A stretch of 64,000 bases of DNA, taken from contig NZ_JAIHOO010000001.1 in NCBI RefSeq assembly GCF_019733395.1, positions 1,116,001-1,180,000 of the forward strand, given 5' to 3'. The position numbers and the translations under genes were made by a program. Within the stretch, counting starts at the first letter, position 1, and every line of letters begins with the position of its first letter. The notes under the pieces are model-generated. The model had not been told where the DNA came from. It searched no databases and was given only the letters and a program-made list of their open reading frames with translations. Shown here piece after piece: positions 36,614 through 45,443 of the stretch. The DNA is from Lysobacter sp. BMK333-48F3 (GTDB taxonomy: Bacteria > Pseudomonadota > Gammaproteobacteria > Xanthomonadales > Xanthomonadaceae).

Positions 36614-38145
36614 TGAGCGCGCCCGAGCCCGCCGCCGCGACCGCTCCGTCGCCGCCCGCCGCGCCGCGCGGCGAGGCCGCGCTGGACCGGCGCCTGCATC
36701 CGATGTCGTGGCTGTTCGTGCTGATCCAGCAGCTCAAGCAGTTCGTGGTGCCGCTGATCGCCCTGCTGGTGTTCGGCCGCGGCGACCGCAACGAGCTGTG
36801 GCCGCTGATCGGCGTCGGCGTGCTGGTCGTGGTGTCGATCTGGCGCTACCTGACCTATCGCTACGGCATCGGCGCCAACCACCTGGTGGTGCGCAGCGGG
36901 CTGTTCAACCGCAGCCTGCGCGAGATCCCGTTCGTGCGGATCCAGAACGTGGCCGTGCACCAGACCGTGCTGCACCGCTTGTTCGGGGTCGCCGAGGTGC
37001 GCCTGGAATCGGCTGGCAGCAAGGAGCCGGAGGCGCAGATGCGGGTGCTCAAGCTCGCCGACGCGCTGGCCCTGGAAGCGCTGGTGCGGCGGCGCGGCGA
37101 CGCGGCCGCGCCGGACCAGGCCGAGCCGGCGGCCGAGGTCCTGCTGCGCCTGTCGCCGGCCGAGGTGCTGCGGCTGGGGCTGGTCTCCGACGGCGGCCTG
37201 GTCCTGATCGGCGCCGGCTTCGCCGCGCTGACCCAGGCCATGCCCGACTTCAACGCCAAGGTGCCGGGCCGGCTGATGCGCGAGGCGGTGCGCTGGCTGT
37301 TCGGCCGGGTCGAGTCCTATCACCTGGACGCGCTCGGCTACGTCGGCGTGGCCCTGATCCTGGCGCTGACCCTGGCGGTCGCGCTCAAGCTGCTGTCGGT
37401 GGCGCTGGCGGTGCTGCGCTATTACGGCTTCGAACTCAGCGAACACGGCCGCCGCCTGACCGCCGAACGCGGTCTGCTCGGGCGCTGGCGCACCACCGTG
37501 CCGCGCCGGCGCATCCAGGCCTGGACCCTGGAGGAAGGCCTGCTGCACCGCCTGTTGGCGCGGCGCCGGCTGGCGGTGGACACGGTCGGCGCCGGCGACC
37601 AGGACGACGGCCGCGCGCTCAAGGAGCTGGCGCCGATCGCGCCGCTGCCGGTCTGCGACGCCCTGGTCGACCGGCTGTTGCCGGGCGCGCAGCTGGAGCG
37701 GCTGCCGTGGCGGCCGCTGCCGGACGCGGCTTGGTGGCGACTGTTCCTGCCCGACCTGCCCTGGGTCGCGCTGGCGGCGTTCGCGCTGTACTGGCAGGTC
37801 GGAATCTTGAGCGCGCTGGCGCTGCTGTGGCTGCCGTGGGCGGCGTTCAAGGCCCAGCGCCGCGCGCGCCGGATCGGCTACGCCGTCGATGCGCAGTTGG
37901 TCGCGGTGCGCGAAGGCTGGTGGCGGCGCTATTGGCGTTTCGCCGAACTCGACAAGCTGCAGGCCTTGCAGATCACCCGCTCGCCGATCGACCGCCGCTG
38001 CGGCACCGCGACCCTGTGGCTGGACACCGCCGGCGCCGGCGCGCTGGGGCCGCCGTTGCGGATCCGTTTCCTGCCCGAAGCCGAAGCGCGGCGGCTGTAC
38101 GCCGAACTGGCCGCGGTGCTGGCGCGGCGCCCGCTGCGTTGGTGA
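36613..38145 (+). CDS. bPH2-domain membrane protein (YdbT-like)
   Basis: A 510-residue membrane protein coupled by ATG/TGA overlap to the YdbS-like gene. Three bPH2-type repeats are visible: YRYGIGANHLVVRSGLFNRS with EIPFVRIQNVAVHQTVLHR; YYGFELSEHGRRLTAERGLL with TTVPRRRIQAWTLEEGLLHR; and IGYAVDAQLVAVREGWWRR with ELDKLQALQITRSPIDRR. Hydrophobic helices alternate with these domains. This matches YdbT architecture. The pair probably assembles in the inner membrane. A cargo or ligand is not known. Confidence 0.9.
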   Translation: MSAPEPAAATAPSPPAAPRGEAALDRRLHPMSWLFVLIQQLKQFVVPLIALLVFGRGDRNELWPLIGVGVLVVVSIWRYLTYRYGIGANHLVVRSGLFNRSLREIPFVRIQNVAVHQTVLHRLFGVAEVRLESAGSKEPEAQMRVLKLADALALEALVRRRGDAAAPDQAEPAAEVLLRLSPAEVLRLGLVSDGGLVLIGAGFAALTQAMPDFNAKVPGRLMREAVRWLFGRVESYHLDALGYVGVALILALTLAVALKLLSVALAVLRYYGFELSEHGRRLTAERGLLGRWRTTVPRRRIQAWTLEEGLLHRLLARRRLAVDTVGAGDQDDGRALKELAPIAPLPVCDALVDRLLPGAQLERLPWRPLPDAAWWRLFLPDLPWVALAAFALYWQVGILSALALLWLPWAAFKAQRRARRIGYAVDAQLVAVREGWWRRYWRFAELDKLQALQITRSPIDRRCGTATLWLDTAGAGALGPPLRIRFLPEAEARRLYAELAAVLARRPLRW

Positions 38146-38178
38146 GCGCGCGCCGCCGAGACGCCCGGACGGCGGAAC

Positions 38179-39063
38179 TCAGCCGGCCGGCTGCGGCCAG
38201 GCCGCACCGAGGCCGTCGACCGCCGCCGCGTCCGGCTGCGGTTGTTGCTGCAGGCCGTGCTCGGTCCAGGCCAGGCGCTGGCGCCGGGTCTGCGCGCGCA
38301 GGGCGCGATTGAAGGCGATGCTCTCGGCGCTGGCGTAGCCGCGCGGATGGTCCAGGTGGACCACGATCGCGCGATGGCGGATGCGGATGCCGCGCACGCC
38401 GGCGTTCTCCAGCCGTTCGCCGAATTCGCGGTCCTGGCCGCCGTAGCGCATGCGCTCGTCGAAGCCGTTGACGGCCAGGATGTCGCGCTTCCAGCCCGAG
38501 GCGCCGTGGCCGTTCCAGCTCGCCCGCGCCGGGCTGACCTGGTCCAGCAACCAGGCCAGCCGCGGCGGCGCCGTCAGTTTGAGATCGCGGCGCGTGGCCG
38601 GCATGCCGTGCGCGCGCAGCCAGTGCGCGTCGAAGCAACGGCCGGCGGCGATGTCGTCGCCGTCGATGCGCCGGCTCGTCTCCATCGGCAGCTTGTGATA
38701 GCCGCCGGACAGGAACCGGCCGGGGCGGCGCAGGCGCAGATGGGTGGCGACGAAGTCGGCGCGCGGGATGCAATCGCCGTCGGTGAAGATCAGATAGTCG
38801 GCGGCGCTGGCGCGGATCGCCATGTTCAGCGCCTGGCATTTGCGGAAGCCCTGGTCGGGCTGCCACAGGTGGCGCAGCGGCATCGGCAGCTGCGGCCGCA
38901 GGCGCTCGATGCATGCGCGGGTTTCCTCGCCGCTGCCGTCGTCGGCGACCAGGATCTCGAAATCGCGCCGGCTCTGCGCGGCGAAGCCCAACAGCACCTT
39001 CTCCAGCCAGGCCGGCTGGTTGTAGGTGGTGAACACGACGCTGGCGGCGGGCGATGGGGTCAT
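38179..39063 (-). CDS. GT2-family glycosyltransferase
   Basis: A 294-residue GT-A fold glycosyltransferase: SVVFTTYNQPAWLEKVLLG, then EILVADDGSGEETRACIE, the metal-binding motif LIFTDGDCIP, and FDERMRYGGQDREFGERLEN as the acceptor/ED-type motif in the C-terminal half. Layout resembles N-terminal GT2 plus galactosyltransferase C-terminal domains of polysaccharide enzymes. It is convergent with the YdbT-like gene and divergent from a WaaE-like glycosyltransferase gene. It probably acts in LPS core or surface glycan synthesis; donor and acceptor cannot be told. Confidence 0.92.
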   Translation of the reverse strand: MTPSPAASVVFTTYNQPAWLEKVLLGFAAQSRRDFEILVADDGSGEETRACIERLRPQLPMPLRHLWQPDQGFRKCQALNMAIRASAADYLIFTDGDCIPRADFVATHLRLRRPGRFLSGGYHKLPMETSRRIDGDDIAAGRCFDAHWLRAHGMPATRRDLKLTAPPRLAWLLDQVSPARASWNGHGASGWKRDILAVNGFDERMRYGGQDREFGERLENAGVRGIRIRHRAIVVHLDHPRGYASAESIAFNRALRAQTRRQRLAWTEHGLQQQPQPDAAAVDGLGAAWPQPAG

Positions 39064-39180
39064 GGCGGCACGTCGTCACGGAAGCGGCGGCGGAGCAATC
39101 AAGCCGCAACGCGTCCGCGCCATCATCGGTTTGCGCGTCCCGCGGTTGCGGCGCGCCCACCTTGACCTGCGAATACGACG

Positions 39181-39975
39181 ATGCCGTTACCGGACCATGC
39201 CAGTTCTTCGCGCCGCCCGACGCTGTCGGCGACGGTGATCGCCTGCGACGAAGCCGACCGGATCGGCGATTGCCTGGCCTCGCTGGCGTTCTGCGACGAG
39301 ATCCTGGTGGTCGACTCGGGCTCGCGCGACGCCACGGTCGAGATCGCGCGCGGCTTCGGCGCGCGGGTGCTGCACCGGCCGTTCGACGGTTTCCGCAGCC
39401 AGAAGCAGTACGCGGTCGAACAGGCCGCGCACGACTGGGTGCTGTGCGTGGATGCCGACGAGCGCATCGACGAGCGCTTGCGCGCGGCGATCGAGCGCGC
39501 CCGCGACGGCGGCTTCGCCGCGGCGGCCGGCTACCGCTTCGCCCGCCGCTCGGAGTACTTCGGCCGCTACCTGCGCCACGGCAACGCCTACCCCGACCGC
39601 AAGCTGCGCCTGTTCGACCGCCGCCGCGGCGGCTGGCGCGGCGACCGCGAAGTGCACGAAAGCGCCAGCGTCGACGGCGCGGTCGCGACCCTGCGCGGCG
39701 ACCTGCTGCACCGCCCGTTCCGTTCGTTCGAACACCAACTGGCCAAAGGCCGGCGCTACGCGCAGATGATGGCCGAGCACGACCACGCCCGCGGCAAACG
39801 CGCCTCGCTGGCGCGCCTGGTGCTGTCGCCGGCCTGGCGCTTCTGGCGCGGCTACCTGTTGCGCGGCGGCTTCCTCGACGGCTGGCCGGGCCTGGTCTAC
39901 GCCTATGTCACCGCGTATACGGCGCGGCAGAAGACGATCCGGTTGTGGCTGTTGGGGAGAAGCGGGGAGTCGTGA
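39181..39975 (+). CDS. GT2-family glycosyltransferase, WaaE/KdtX-like (copy 1)
   Basis: A 264-residue glycosyltransferase of the WaaE/KdtX-like group, which adds glucose to LPS inner-core heptose in enterobacteria. Motifs: LSATVIACDEADRIGDCLAS, CDEILVVDSGSRDATVEIA, GFRSQKQYAVEQAAHDWVL, CVDADERI, and REVHESASVDG with AGYRFARRSEYFGRY. It starts at ATG 39181. A close paralogue lies at 41249-42055 beyond a convergent glycerophosphotransferase gene, so this part of the cluster arose by duplication. Confidence 0.93.
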   Translation: MPLPDHASSSRRPTLSATVIACDEADRIGDCLASLAFCDEILVVDSGSRDATVEIARGFGARVLHRPFDGFRSQKQYAVEQAAHDWVLCVDADERIDERLRAAIERARDGGFAAAAGYRFARRSEYFGRYLRHGNAYPDRKLRLFDRRRGGWRGDREVHESASVDGAVATLRGDLLHRPFRSFEHQLAKGRRYAQMMAEHDHARGKRASLARLVLSPAWRFWRGYLLRGGFLDGWPGLVYAYVTAYTARQKTIRLWLLGRSGES

Positions 39976-40002
39976 GCGAAAGCGAGTTAGCCCGCTCGCC
40001 GC

Positions 40003-41073
40003 TCACCCCGTCGGCCCCCAATAGCCCAGTTCGCGGCGGATCTGCAGGCCGCGCAGCAAGGCGGTGAACGGGCGCTTGCGCAGGCGGCCGAGGCGGCCGG
40101 CGAGCAGGTTGTCGGTGGCGGCGATGACCCGCTGCGAGGAGCGGCCGTCGCGGTAGGGATGGATCTGCTCGGCGTAGGCGTCGATCGCCGCCTGCAGCGA
40201 CGCGTCCGGCGCGAACGCGCGCGCCAGTTGCCCGGGCAACTGCGCCGGATCGGCGAAATCCAGCATGTGCGGCTTGGGCGCGCGGTTGCGGAAGGTCACC
40301 ACCGGCTTGCGCTGGACCACGAACTCCGACACCACCGAGGTGGTATCGGCGAGCAGCACGTCGGCGGCGCGCTGGGCCGCGACCAGTTGCTCGGTCTCGA
40401 CGAAGTGCGCGTTCGCGCCCTGCAGGGCGCGGTAGCGCTCGAACAGTTCCGGCGCGCACTTGGGATGCAGGGTCAGCAGCCAGTAGCGCTCGCCGGCGGC
40501 GACCTGCGCGGCGATCGCCTCGAGCAGGTGCGGCGCGGCGCTGAGCCGCTCGGTGAAGGTCGAGGCGAACAGCACCACCGGCCGGCCGCCGGCGCGCGCG
40601 CGCAGTTGCGCGGCGCTGCCGTCGTCGTCGCGGAACAGCGGATCGAGCTTGGGCCAGCCGGTCTCGACCACGGCGAAATGCCCGGCCTGCTCGGCCAGGG
40701 CGCGGAACGGCGCGGTGGTCGCCGGGCCCTGGGTGCAATACAGGTCGAACAGGCCGCGCACGCGGAAGTGGCCGCGCGCGTCGTCGCGCTTTTCGACGTT
40801 GAAGCCATGGAACAACTGCACCTTGGCCCCGGCGATGAACGGCGGCACCCAGTTGGCGGCACTGAACACCGCGCGCGGCTTGAGCGCCACCGCCGCGCGC
40901 AAGCCCTCGCGCCCCGGCGCCAACCGCCGCACCGGCGCCGGCAGGGCCGAGCCGGCGGCGCCGTCGGCGAACCAGGCATGGGCGACGTGCCCCTGCGCGT
41001 GCAACGCCTCCGCCAGCGGCTGCAGGATCGGCAGGGCGTAGCGTTCGGTGGCGAAGAGCAGGTAATCGGACAT
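40003..41073 (-). CDS. CDP-glycerol glycerophosphotransferase family protein
   Basis: A 356-residue GT-B-like enzyme of the Glyphos_transf family (PF04464): VQLFHGFNVEKRDD (the HG..K motif), VVETGWPKLDPLF, PVVLFASTFTERLS, YWLLTLHPKCAPELF, and the acceptor-side motif ADVLLADTTSVVSEF followed by KPVVTF. In Gram-positives such enzymes polymerise teichoic acid; in this Gram-negative setting they are expected to add phosphoglycerol or a similar phosphopolyol to a surface glycan. It lies between two paralogous WaaE-like genes transcribed in the opposite direction. Confidence 0.9.
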   Translation of the reverse strand: MSDYLLFATERYALPILQPLAEALHAQGHVAHAWFADGAAGSALPAPVRRLAPGREGLRAAVALKPRAVFSAANWVPPFIAGAKVQLFHGFNVEKRDDARGHFRVRGLFDLYCTQGPATTAPFRALAEQAGHFAVVETGWPKLDPLFRDDDGSAAQLRARAGGRPVVLFASTFTERLSAAPHLLEAIAAQVAAGERYWLLTLHPKCAPELFERYRALQGANAHFVETEQLVAAQRAADVLLADTTSVVSEFVVQRKPVVTFRNRAPKPHMLDFADPAQLPGQLARAFAPDASLQAAIDAYAEQIHPYRDGRSSQRVIAATDNLLAGRLGRLRKRPFTALLRGLQIRRELGYWGPTG

Positions 41074-41248
41074 GGCTGGAGCGCTGGGGAGCCAGGAACG
41101 AGTTTAGAGGAACGAGGAACCAGAGAAAGCCCGGCCCGGGACTCGCTTCCCCGCGCCTGTCCACTCGTTCCACTGCACTCGTTTCCGGCCCCCGGAGTAT
41201 CCTGACGCCCAGCTCCCGCGTCCCCTCCCGCCGCCCCGGACCTTCGCC

Positions 41249-42055
41249 ATCGACACGCCCTCGCCCGCCGCCGAACGTCCGCGCCTGTCGGCCTGCATCA
41301 TCGCTTTCGACGAGGCCGACCGGATCGGCGACTGCATCGCCTCGCTGGCGTTCTGCGACGAGGTGCTGGTGGTGGATTCGCATTCGCGCGACGCCACCGC
41401 GGCGATCGCCCAGGCGGCCGGCGCGCGGGTGCTGCAACGGGCCTTCGACGGCTTCCGCAGCCAGAAGCAGTTCGCGATCGAACAGGCCGCGCACGACTGG
41501 GTGCTGTGCCTGGACGCGGACGAGCGGGTCAGCGAGGAACTGCGCGCGGCGATCGAGGCGGCGCGCGCGCGCGGCTTCGCCGACGCCGCCGGCTATCGCT
41601 TCGCCCGCCTGTCGGATTATTTCGGCAGGTTCCTGCGCCACGGCAACGCCTACCCCGACCGGGTGCTGCGCCTGTTCGACCGCCGCCGCGGCGGCTGGCG
41701 CGGCAAGCGCGAGGTGCACGAAGCAGCCAGCGTCGACGGCGCGGTCGCGACCCTGCGCGGCGACCTGATCCACTACCCGTATCGCTCGCTGGAGCAACAG
41801 CTGGCCAAGACCGAGCGCTACGCGCGGATGATGGCCGAGCACGACTACGCCCGCGGCAAGCGCGCGACCCTGGCCAAGCTGGTGCTGGCGCCGGCGTGGC
41901 GGTTCTGGCGCGGCTATCTGCTGCGCGGCGGCTTCCTCGACGGCTGGCACGGCCTGGTCTACGCCTATGTGCGCGCCAACTACGTGCGGCAGAAGACGGT
42001 GATGCTGTGGCTGCTGCAGAACGGGCAACCGGTGACTACGCCGCGGCGGGATTGA
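41249..42055 (+). CDS. GT2-family glycosyltransferase, WaaE/KdtX-like (copy 2), start unclear
   Basis: The frame encodes a close paralogue of copy 1: RLSACIIAFDEADRIGDCIA, LVVDSHSRDATAAIAQAAGA, GFRSQKQFAIEQAAHDWVL and CLDADERV. Homology demands a start near 41249, but the codon there is ATC, in the place where copy 1 has ATG; the nearest in-frame downstream choice is CTG 41285 or GTG/ATG far inside the Rossmann core. Upstream of 41249 no in-frame ATG, GTG or TTG occurs before a stop. Either a rare ATC initiation or a point mutation has damaged this copy. Length from ATC is 268 residues against 264 in copy 1. Confidence 0.8.
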   Translation: MDTPSPAAERPRLSACIIAFDEADRIGDCIASLAFCDEVLVVDSHSRDATAAIAQAAGARVLQRAFDGFRSQKQFAIEQAAHDWVLCLDADERVSEELRAAIEAARARGFADAAGYRFARLSDYFGRFLRHGNAYPDRVLRLFDRRRGGWRGKREVHEAASVDGAVATLRGDLIHYPYRSLEQQLAKTERYARMMAEHDYARGKRATLAKLVLAPAWRFWRGYLLRGGFLDGWHGLVYAYVRANYVRQKTVMLWLLQNGQPVTTPRRD

Positions 42056-42146
42056 GGCGGGCGCGGGTTCGGCGCCAGACCGGTGAGCACGGTCGCGACG
42101 TGCACGGGTCCGGCAGGCGCATACGCGGCGAGACCGAAACATCGCG

Positions 42147-42170
42147 GTCGCGGCTTACGCCGCTCCTACA
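42147..42170 (-). repeat. REP-type element, fourth copy
   Basis: Inverted copy of the TGTAGGAGCGGC element described at 31.6-31.8 kb, sitting in the short gap between the WaaE-like copy 2 and the convergent O-antigen ligase gene. Confidence 0.8.
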
Positions 42171-42192
42171 GGAGCCTGCTCGGCCGCACGTC

Positions 42193-43473
42193 TCAGCGCA
42201 GGGCGTCGCAGTCTTCCTCGTCCGACTCGCGCAGGGCGAAGCCGTACAGCACGCCGACCGCGATGGCGAAGAACGACGCGATCAGCTGGTGGGCGAACAT
42301 CGACTGGGTCAGGCCGCAGGCCAGGTAGACCAGGATCAACACCAATCCGGCCAGGGCCGCGCTGCGCGCGCGCCCGGCCACGCGTTCGCGCAACCGGCGC
42401 GCGAACAGCGCCAGCGGCACCAGGTAGATCGCCAGCACCGCCAGCAGGCCGGGCGCGCCCATGGTCGCGGCCCACTCGGCCAGGTCGCTGTGGGCATGGC
42501 CGAGCTTGCAGAAACCGATCCGCGGCGCCGGCGGCCGGCATTGCGGGGTCGCCAGCACCACCTCTTCGAAACGGCCCACGCCGATGCCGCTGAGCGGATG
42601 CTCGGCGAAGGTCTCGCCGGCCAGGCGCAGCAGGGTCAGGCGCGCGCCCAGCGAGGACTCGGCATCGCCTTCGCGCAGACGGTCGACGTCGGTGCGCAGC
42701 TCGTGCATGCGGGTCTGCTCGGCCAGCGGCGCGACCCACACCGCGGCCGCCGCGGCCAGCACCAGCGCGGCCAGCATCGCCCAGCTGAGCTTGCGCGCGC
42801 GGCCGCCGCTGACCAGCAAGCCGACCAGCAGCACCAGGGCCAGGCCCGGCCAGACCCCGCGGCTGCCGCTGAGCGCGATCGCGCCGACCCCGAGCGCGCA
42901 GGCGACGGTGGTCCACAGCAGTTCGCCGGAGGGACGGCAGTAGACCGCGATCACCACCACGCCGATCAGCGCGTCGGCGAACACGATCGCGTTCGCGGTC
43001 CAGCCGGCGGCGCGGTCGGCGCCGCTGCCGACCTGGATCAGCGCGATCAGGAAACCGCCCGCCAGCCCCAACAACGCGCCGCGCCACAGCCAGCGCCGCG
43101 ACGGCCGGTAGGCGTACACCATCAGGGCGAAGAACGGCAGGGTCAGCAGGCGCAGGCGGTTGTCGATTTCGCGCCAACGCACATCGAACTGGAACTTGGA
43201 CACCACCGCCACCGCGACCACGCCCAACACCAGCCACCACAGCAGCCGCAGCGATCCGCCCAGTTCGCGCCAGCCGGCGGCCAGGCGCCCGGGCGCCAGG
43301 ACCAGGGCCAACAGGGCGAACGCGGTGAACGGCGACAGGCCCCAGGGCGTGGCGACCAGCAACGCCGGCAGGCACAGCAGGCCGGCTTCCAGCGCATGCC
43401 GGGCCCAGCGCTGGCGCGGCGACTCGTTGCCGGGCCAGGACGCGGCGGAAACGGCGATCGGGCCGGACGTCAC
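42193..43473 (-). CDS. O-antigen ligase / polymerase family membrane protein (Wzy_C)
   Basis: A 426-residue, multi-helix membrane protein with a GTG start at 43473, two bases after the stop of the upstream GT39 gene, so translation is probably coupled. The Wzy_C signature is in the large periplasmic loop: LSGSRGVWPGLALVLLVGLL, ETFAEHPLSGIGVGRFEEV, and HAHSDLAEWAATMGAPGLL, with the conserved Arg and His of WaaL-type ligases. It likely joins undecaprenyl-linked glycan to lipid A core, or another acceptor. Acidic C-terminal tail (RESDEEDCDALR). Confidence 0.9.
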   Translation of the reverse strand: MTSGPIAVSAASWPGNESPRQRWARHALEAGLLCLPALLVATPWGLSPFTAFALLALVLAPGRLAAGWRELGGSLRLLWWLVLGVVAVAVVSKFQFDVRWREIDNRLRLLTLPFFALMVYAYRPSRRWLWRGALLGLAGGFLIALIQVGSGADRAAGWTANAIVFADALIGVVVIAVYCRPSGELLWTTVACALGVGAIALSGSRGVWPGLALVLLVGLLVSGGRARKLSWAMLAALVLAAAAAVWVAPLAEQTRMHELRTDVDRLREGDAESSLGARLTLLRLAGETFAEHPLSGIGVGRFEEVVLATPQCRPPAPRIGFCKLGHAHSDLAEWAATMGAPGLLAVLAIYLVPLALFARRLRERVAGRARSAALAGLVLILVYLACGLTQSMFAHQLIASFFAIAVGVLYGFALRESDEEDCDALR

Positions 43474-43475
43474 GC

Positions 43476-45215
43476 TCAATCCGGATCGTCTTCGTGCGGA
43501 TGCACCGCCGGCGCGGCCGGACAGTCCGCGCGGGCGGCGTAGGGCACCAGCCACCACACGCGCCGGTTGGCGCGCCCGCCCAGTTCGATCCGGCTGCGGT
43601 CGACGCAGTCGGGCAGCGCCGGCTCCTGCACCAGCAGCCAGCGCCGGCCGGGCGCCTGCTTCTGCCAGGCCAGGCCGTGCTCGAGTTGCTTGGCCCAGCC
43701 CATGACGAAGCCGAAGGTGGTGGTGTCGGAGCGGCTTTGCAGCAGGTTCTGCTCCTTCCACGCGACCAGGCCGAGCTCGGCCTGCGGGCCGATGCGCTGC
43801 GCGACGTTGACCATCACTCCGCGCGCCGAAGAGGAATCGTTGAGCACCGGCGTGACCAGCAGGCCGTACAGCACCCACAGCCCGCACAGGGTCGAGGCCA
43901 TGGCGTGGATCGGCCGGCGGCGGCCGAACCACAGCAGCGAAGCCAGGCCCCAGGCGCCGATCGCCAGGATCGCCGCCTCCAGCTGGCGGCCGCCGTCGGT
44001 GAAGCCGCGCTCGGCGATCAGCTTGGCCTCGAACTTGGGGTCGCCGAACCACATCGACAGGCCGACCCCGAGCAGGGCGAAGGTCAGCGCCGCGGCGAAG
44101 CCCAGGGCGATGCGCCGCGGCCACAGCTTGCGCACGATGCCCGGCAGCAGCGGCGCGAACATCAAGCAGGCCATCGGCAGCGCCGGCAGGATGTAGACGT
44201 CGCGCTTGCCGTGCGGAATCGAGAAGAACACGATCACCAGCGCCCACCAGGCCAGCGGCAGCAGGTAGCGCGGATCGATCCGGCGCAGGCGCCGGCGCCA
44301 GGCCGGCAGCGCCCACGGCAGCGCCAGCATCGGCGGCAGCCACATCGACAGCATCACCCCGAGGTGGTACCAGGCCGGCTGGTGGTGGTCCCAGGAGTTG
44401 GAATAGCGCCCCGCGGTCTGGCGGAACAGGATGTCGTTGAGATAGGCGCGGTAGCTGGGGTCGTCGTTGGACAGCGCGGTGGTCACCATCGGCACGATCC
44501 ACAGCGACACCGCGGCCACGAACGCCAGCGGGCCGAGCCAGAAACGCGGGTTGCCGATGCCGGCGCGCACCGGCATCGCGGCCCAGGCCAGCAGGCCGCC
44601 GCCGTCGCGCGCGCGCAGCGGCCGCAGCAACGCGGCCAGCGCCACCGGCGCCAGCATCAGCAGGGCGATCGCGCCCACGCCCTTGGTGATCGTGCCGATG
44701 CCGGCGGCGAACCAGCCCAGCGCCCACCAGCGCCAGTTCGGCCCGGTCAGCAGATGGCGCAGCAGGCCGTAGTTGGCGAAGGTGATCCAGAACACCACCG
44801 ACGGGTCGATCTGCGCCTTCTTGGCCTGGTAGGCGAAGTGCAGGGTCAGCAGCAGCGCCCAGCCGGCGTAGTAGCCGACCTGACGGGTCCACAGCCGGCG
44901 GCCCAGGTCGACCACGCACCACAGCGTGCCCATCGCCGCCAGCAGCGACGGCAGCAGGAAGGCGATGCGCCAGTTCTGGGTGATCAGGAACGAGACCGCC
45001 TCGGTCCACATGAACAACGGCGGCTTGTCCGAGTACAGCTCGGTGCCGCGGTGCGGGAACAGCCACTGGCCGCTCTCGACCATCTGCTTGGCGACCAGGG
45101 CGAAACGCGGTTCGTCGGCGGGCCAGGGGTCGCGCAGGCCCAGGCCGGCCCCGAGGACAAGCCAGGCGACGATCCAGAACAGCCAGGCTTGCTGGGAGCG
45201 GAGGGTCTTGAACAT
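43476..45215 (-). CDS. ArnT-like GT39/GT83 membrane glycosyltransferase
   Basis: A 579-residue integral membrane protein of the PMT/ArnT superfamily. The first periplasmic loop has the catalytic acidic motif LRDPWPADEPRFALVAKQMV, then GQWLFPHRGTELYSDKPPLF with the conserved YxDKPP; many helices follow, and a soluble C-terminal domain of about 130 residues. Such enzymes transfer a sugar from a polyprenyl phosphate to lipid A (ArnT: aminoarabinose, polymyxin resistance) or to other acceptors. No arn biosynthesis genes are adjacent, so the donor is uncertain. Operon with the O-antigen ligase. Confidence 0.93.
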   Translation of the reverse strand: MFKTLRSQQAWLFWIVAWLVLGAGLGLRDPWPADEPRFALVAKQMVESGQWLFPHRGTELYSDKPPLFMWTEAVSFLITQNWRIAFLLPSLLAAMGTLWCVVDLGRRLWTRQVGYYAGWALLLTLHFAYQAKKAQIDPSVVFWITFANYGLLRHLLTGPNWRWWALGWFAAGIGTITKGVGAIALLMLAPVALAALLRPLRARDGGGLLAWAAMPVRAGIGNPRFWLGPLAFVAAVSLWIVPMVTTALSNDDPSYRAYLNDILFRQTAGRYSNSWDHHQPAWYHLGVMLSMWLPPMLALPWALPAWRRRLRRIDPRYLLPLAWWALVIVFFSIPHGKRDVYILPALPMACLMFAPLLPGIVRKLWPRRIALGFAAALTFALLGVGLSMWFGDPKFEAKLIAERGFTDGGRQLEAAILAIGAWGLASLLWFGRRRPIHAMASTLCGLWVLYGLLVTPVLNDSSSARGVMVNVAQRIGPQAELGLVAWKEQNLLQSRSDTTTFGFVMGWAKQLEHGLAWQKQAPGRRWLLVQEPALPDCVDRSRIELGGRANRRVWWLVPYAARADCPAAPAVHPHEDDPD

Positions 45216-45364
45216 GCGCGAATGATACGAGGCCGTTCAGGCCGGGTGGAGGGGCGGATGGCCGCGACGCCCGGCCGCGGCCGGCGTCGACCGGGCGGCA
45301 TTATCCAGGCCCGGGCTGAGGAATTCGTTACCGGAACGTCGGAATCGTGTCTGCGACCCGCAAT

Positions 45365-45436
45365 CGCCGGCCGGCCATCGTCGGCCGGCCCCCATTGACC
45401 AACCCTCATCGGCTGGCCCTCATCGGCCGGCCGGCG
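45365..45436. repeat. Short CATCGGC(C/T)GGCC repeats near the 3' end of rsmB
   Basis: Several copies of a CATCGGCCGGCC-like motif, direct and inverted, fill the space just downstream of the rsmB stop. GGCCGGC arms can form hairpins on the minus-strand transcript and may act as an untailed terminator. Confidence 0.5.
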
Positions 45437-45443
45437 TCGATCC

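Noticed and set aside
43476..45215. Specific naming as ArnT
   Set aside because: Family fits, but no aminoarabinose pathway genes are adjacent, so the donor sugar cannot be stated.
45365..45436. Possible CRISPR-like short repeats
   Set aside because: Units are only ~12 bp with no regular spacers and no cas genes; they are GGCCGG-rich hairpin sequences.
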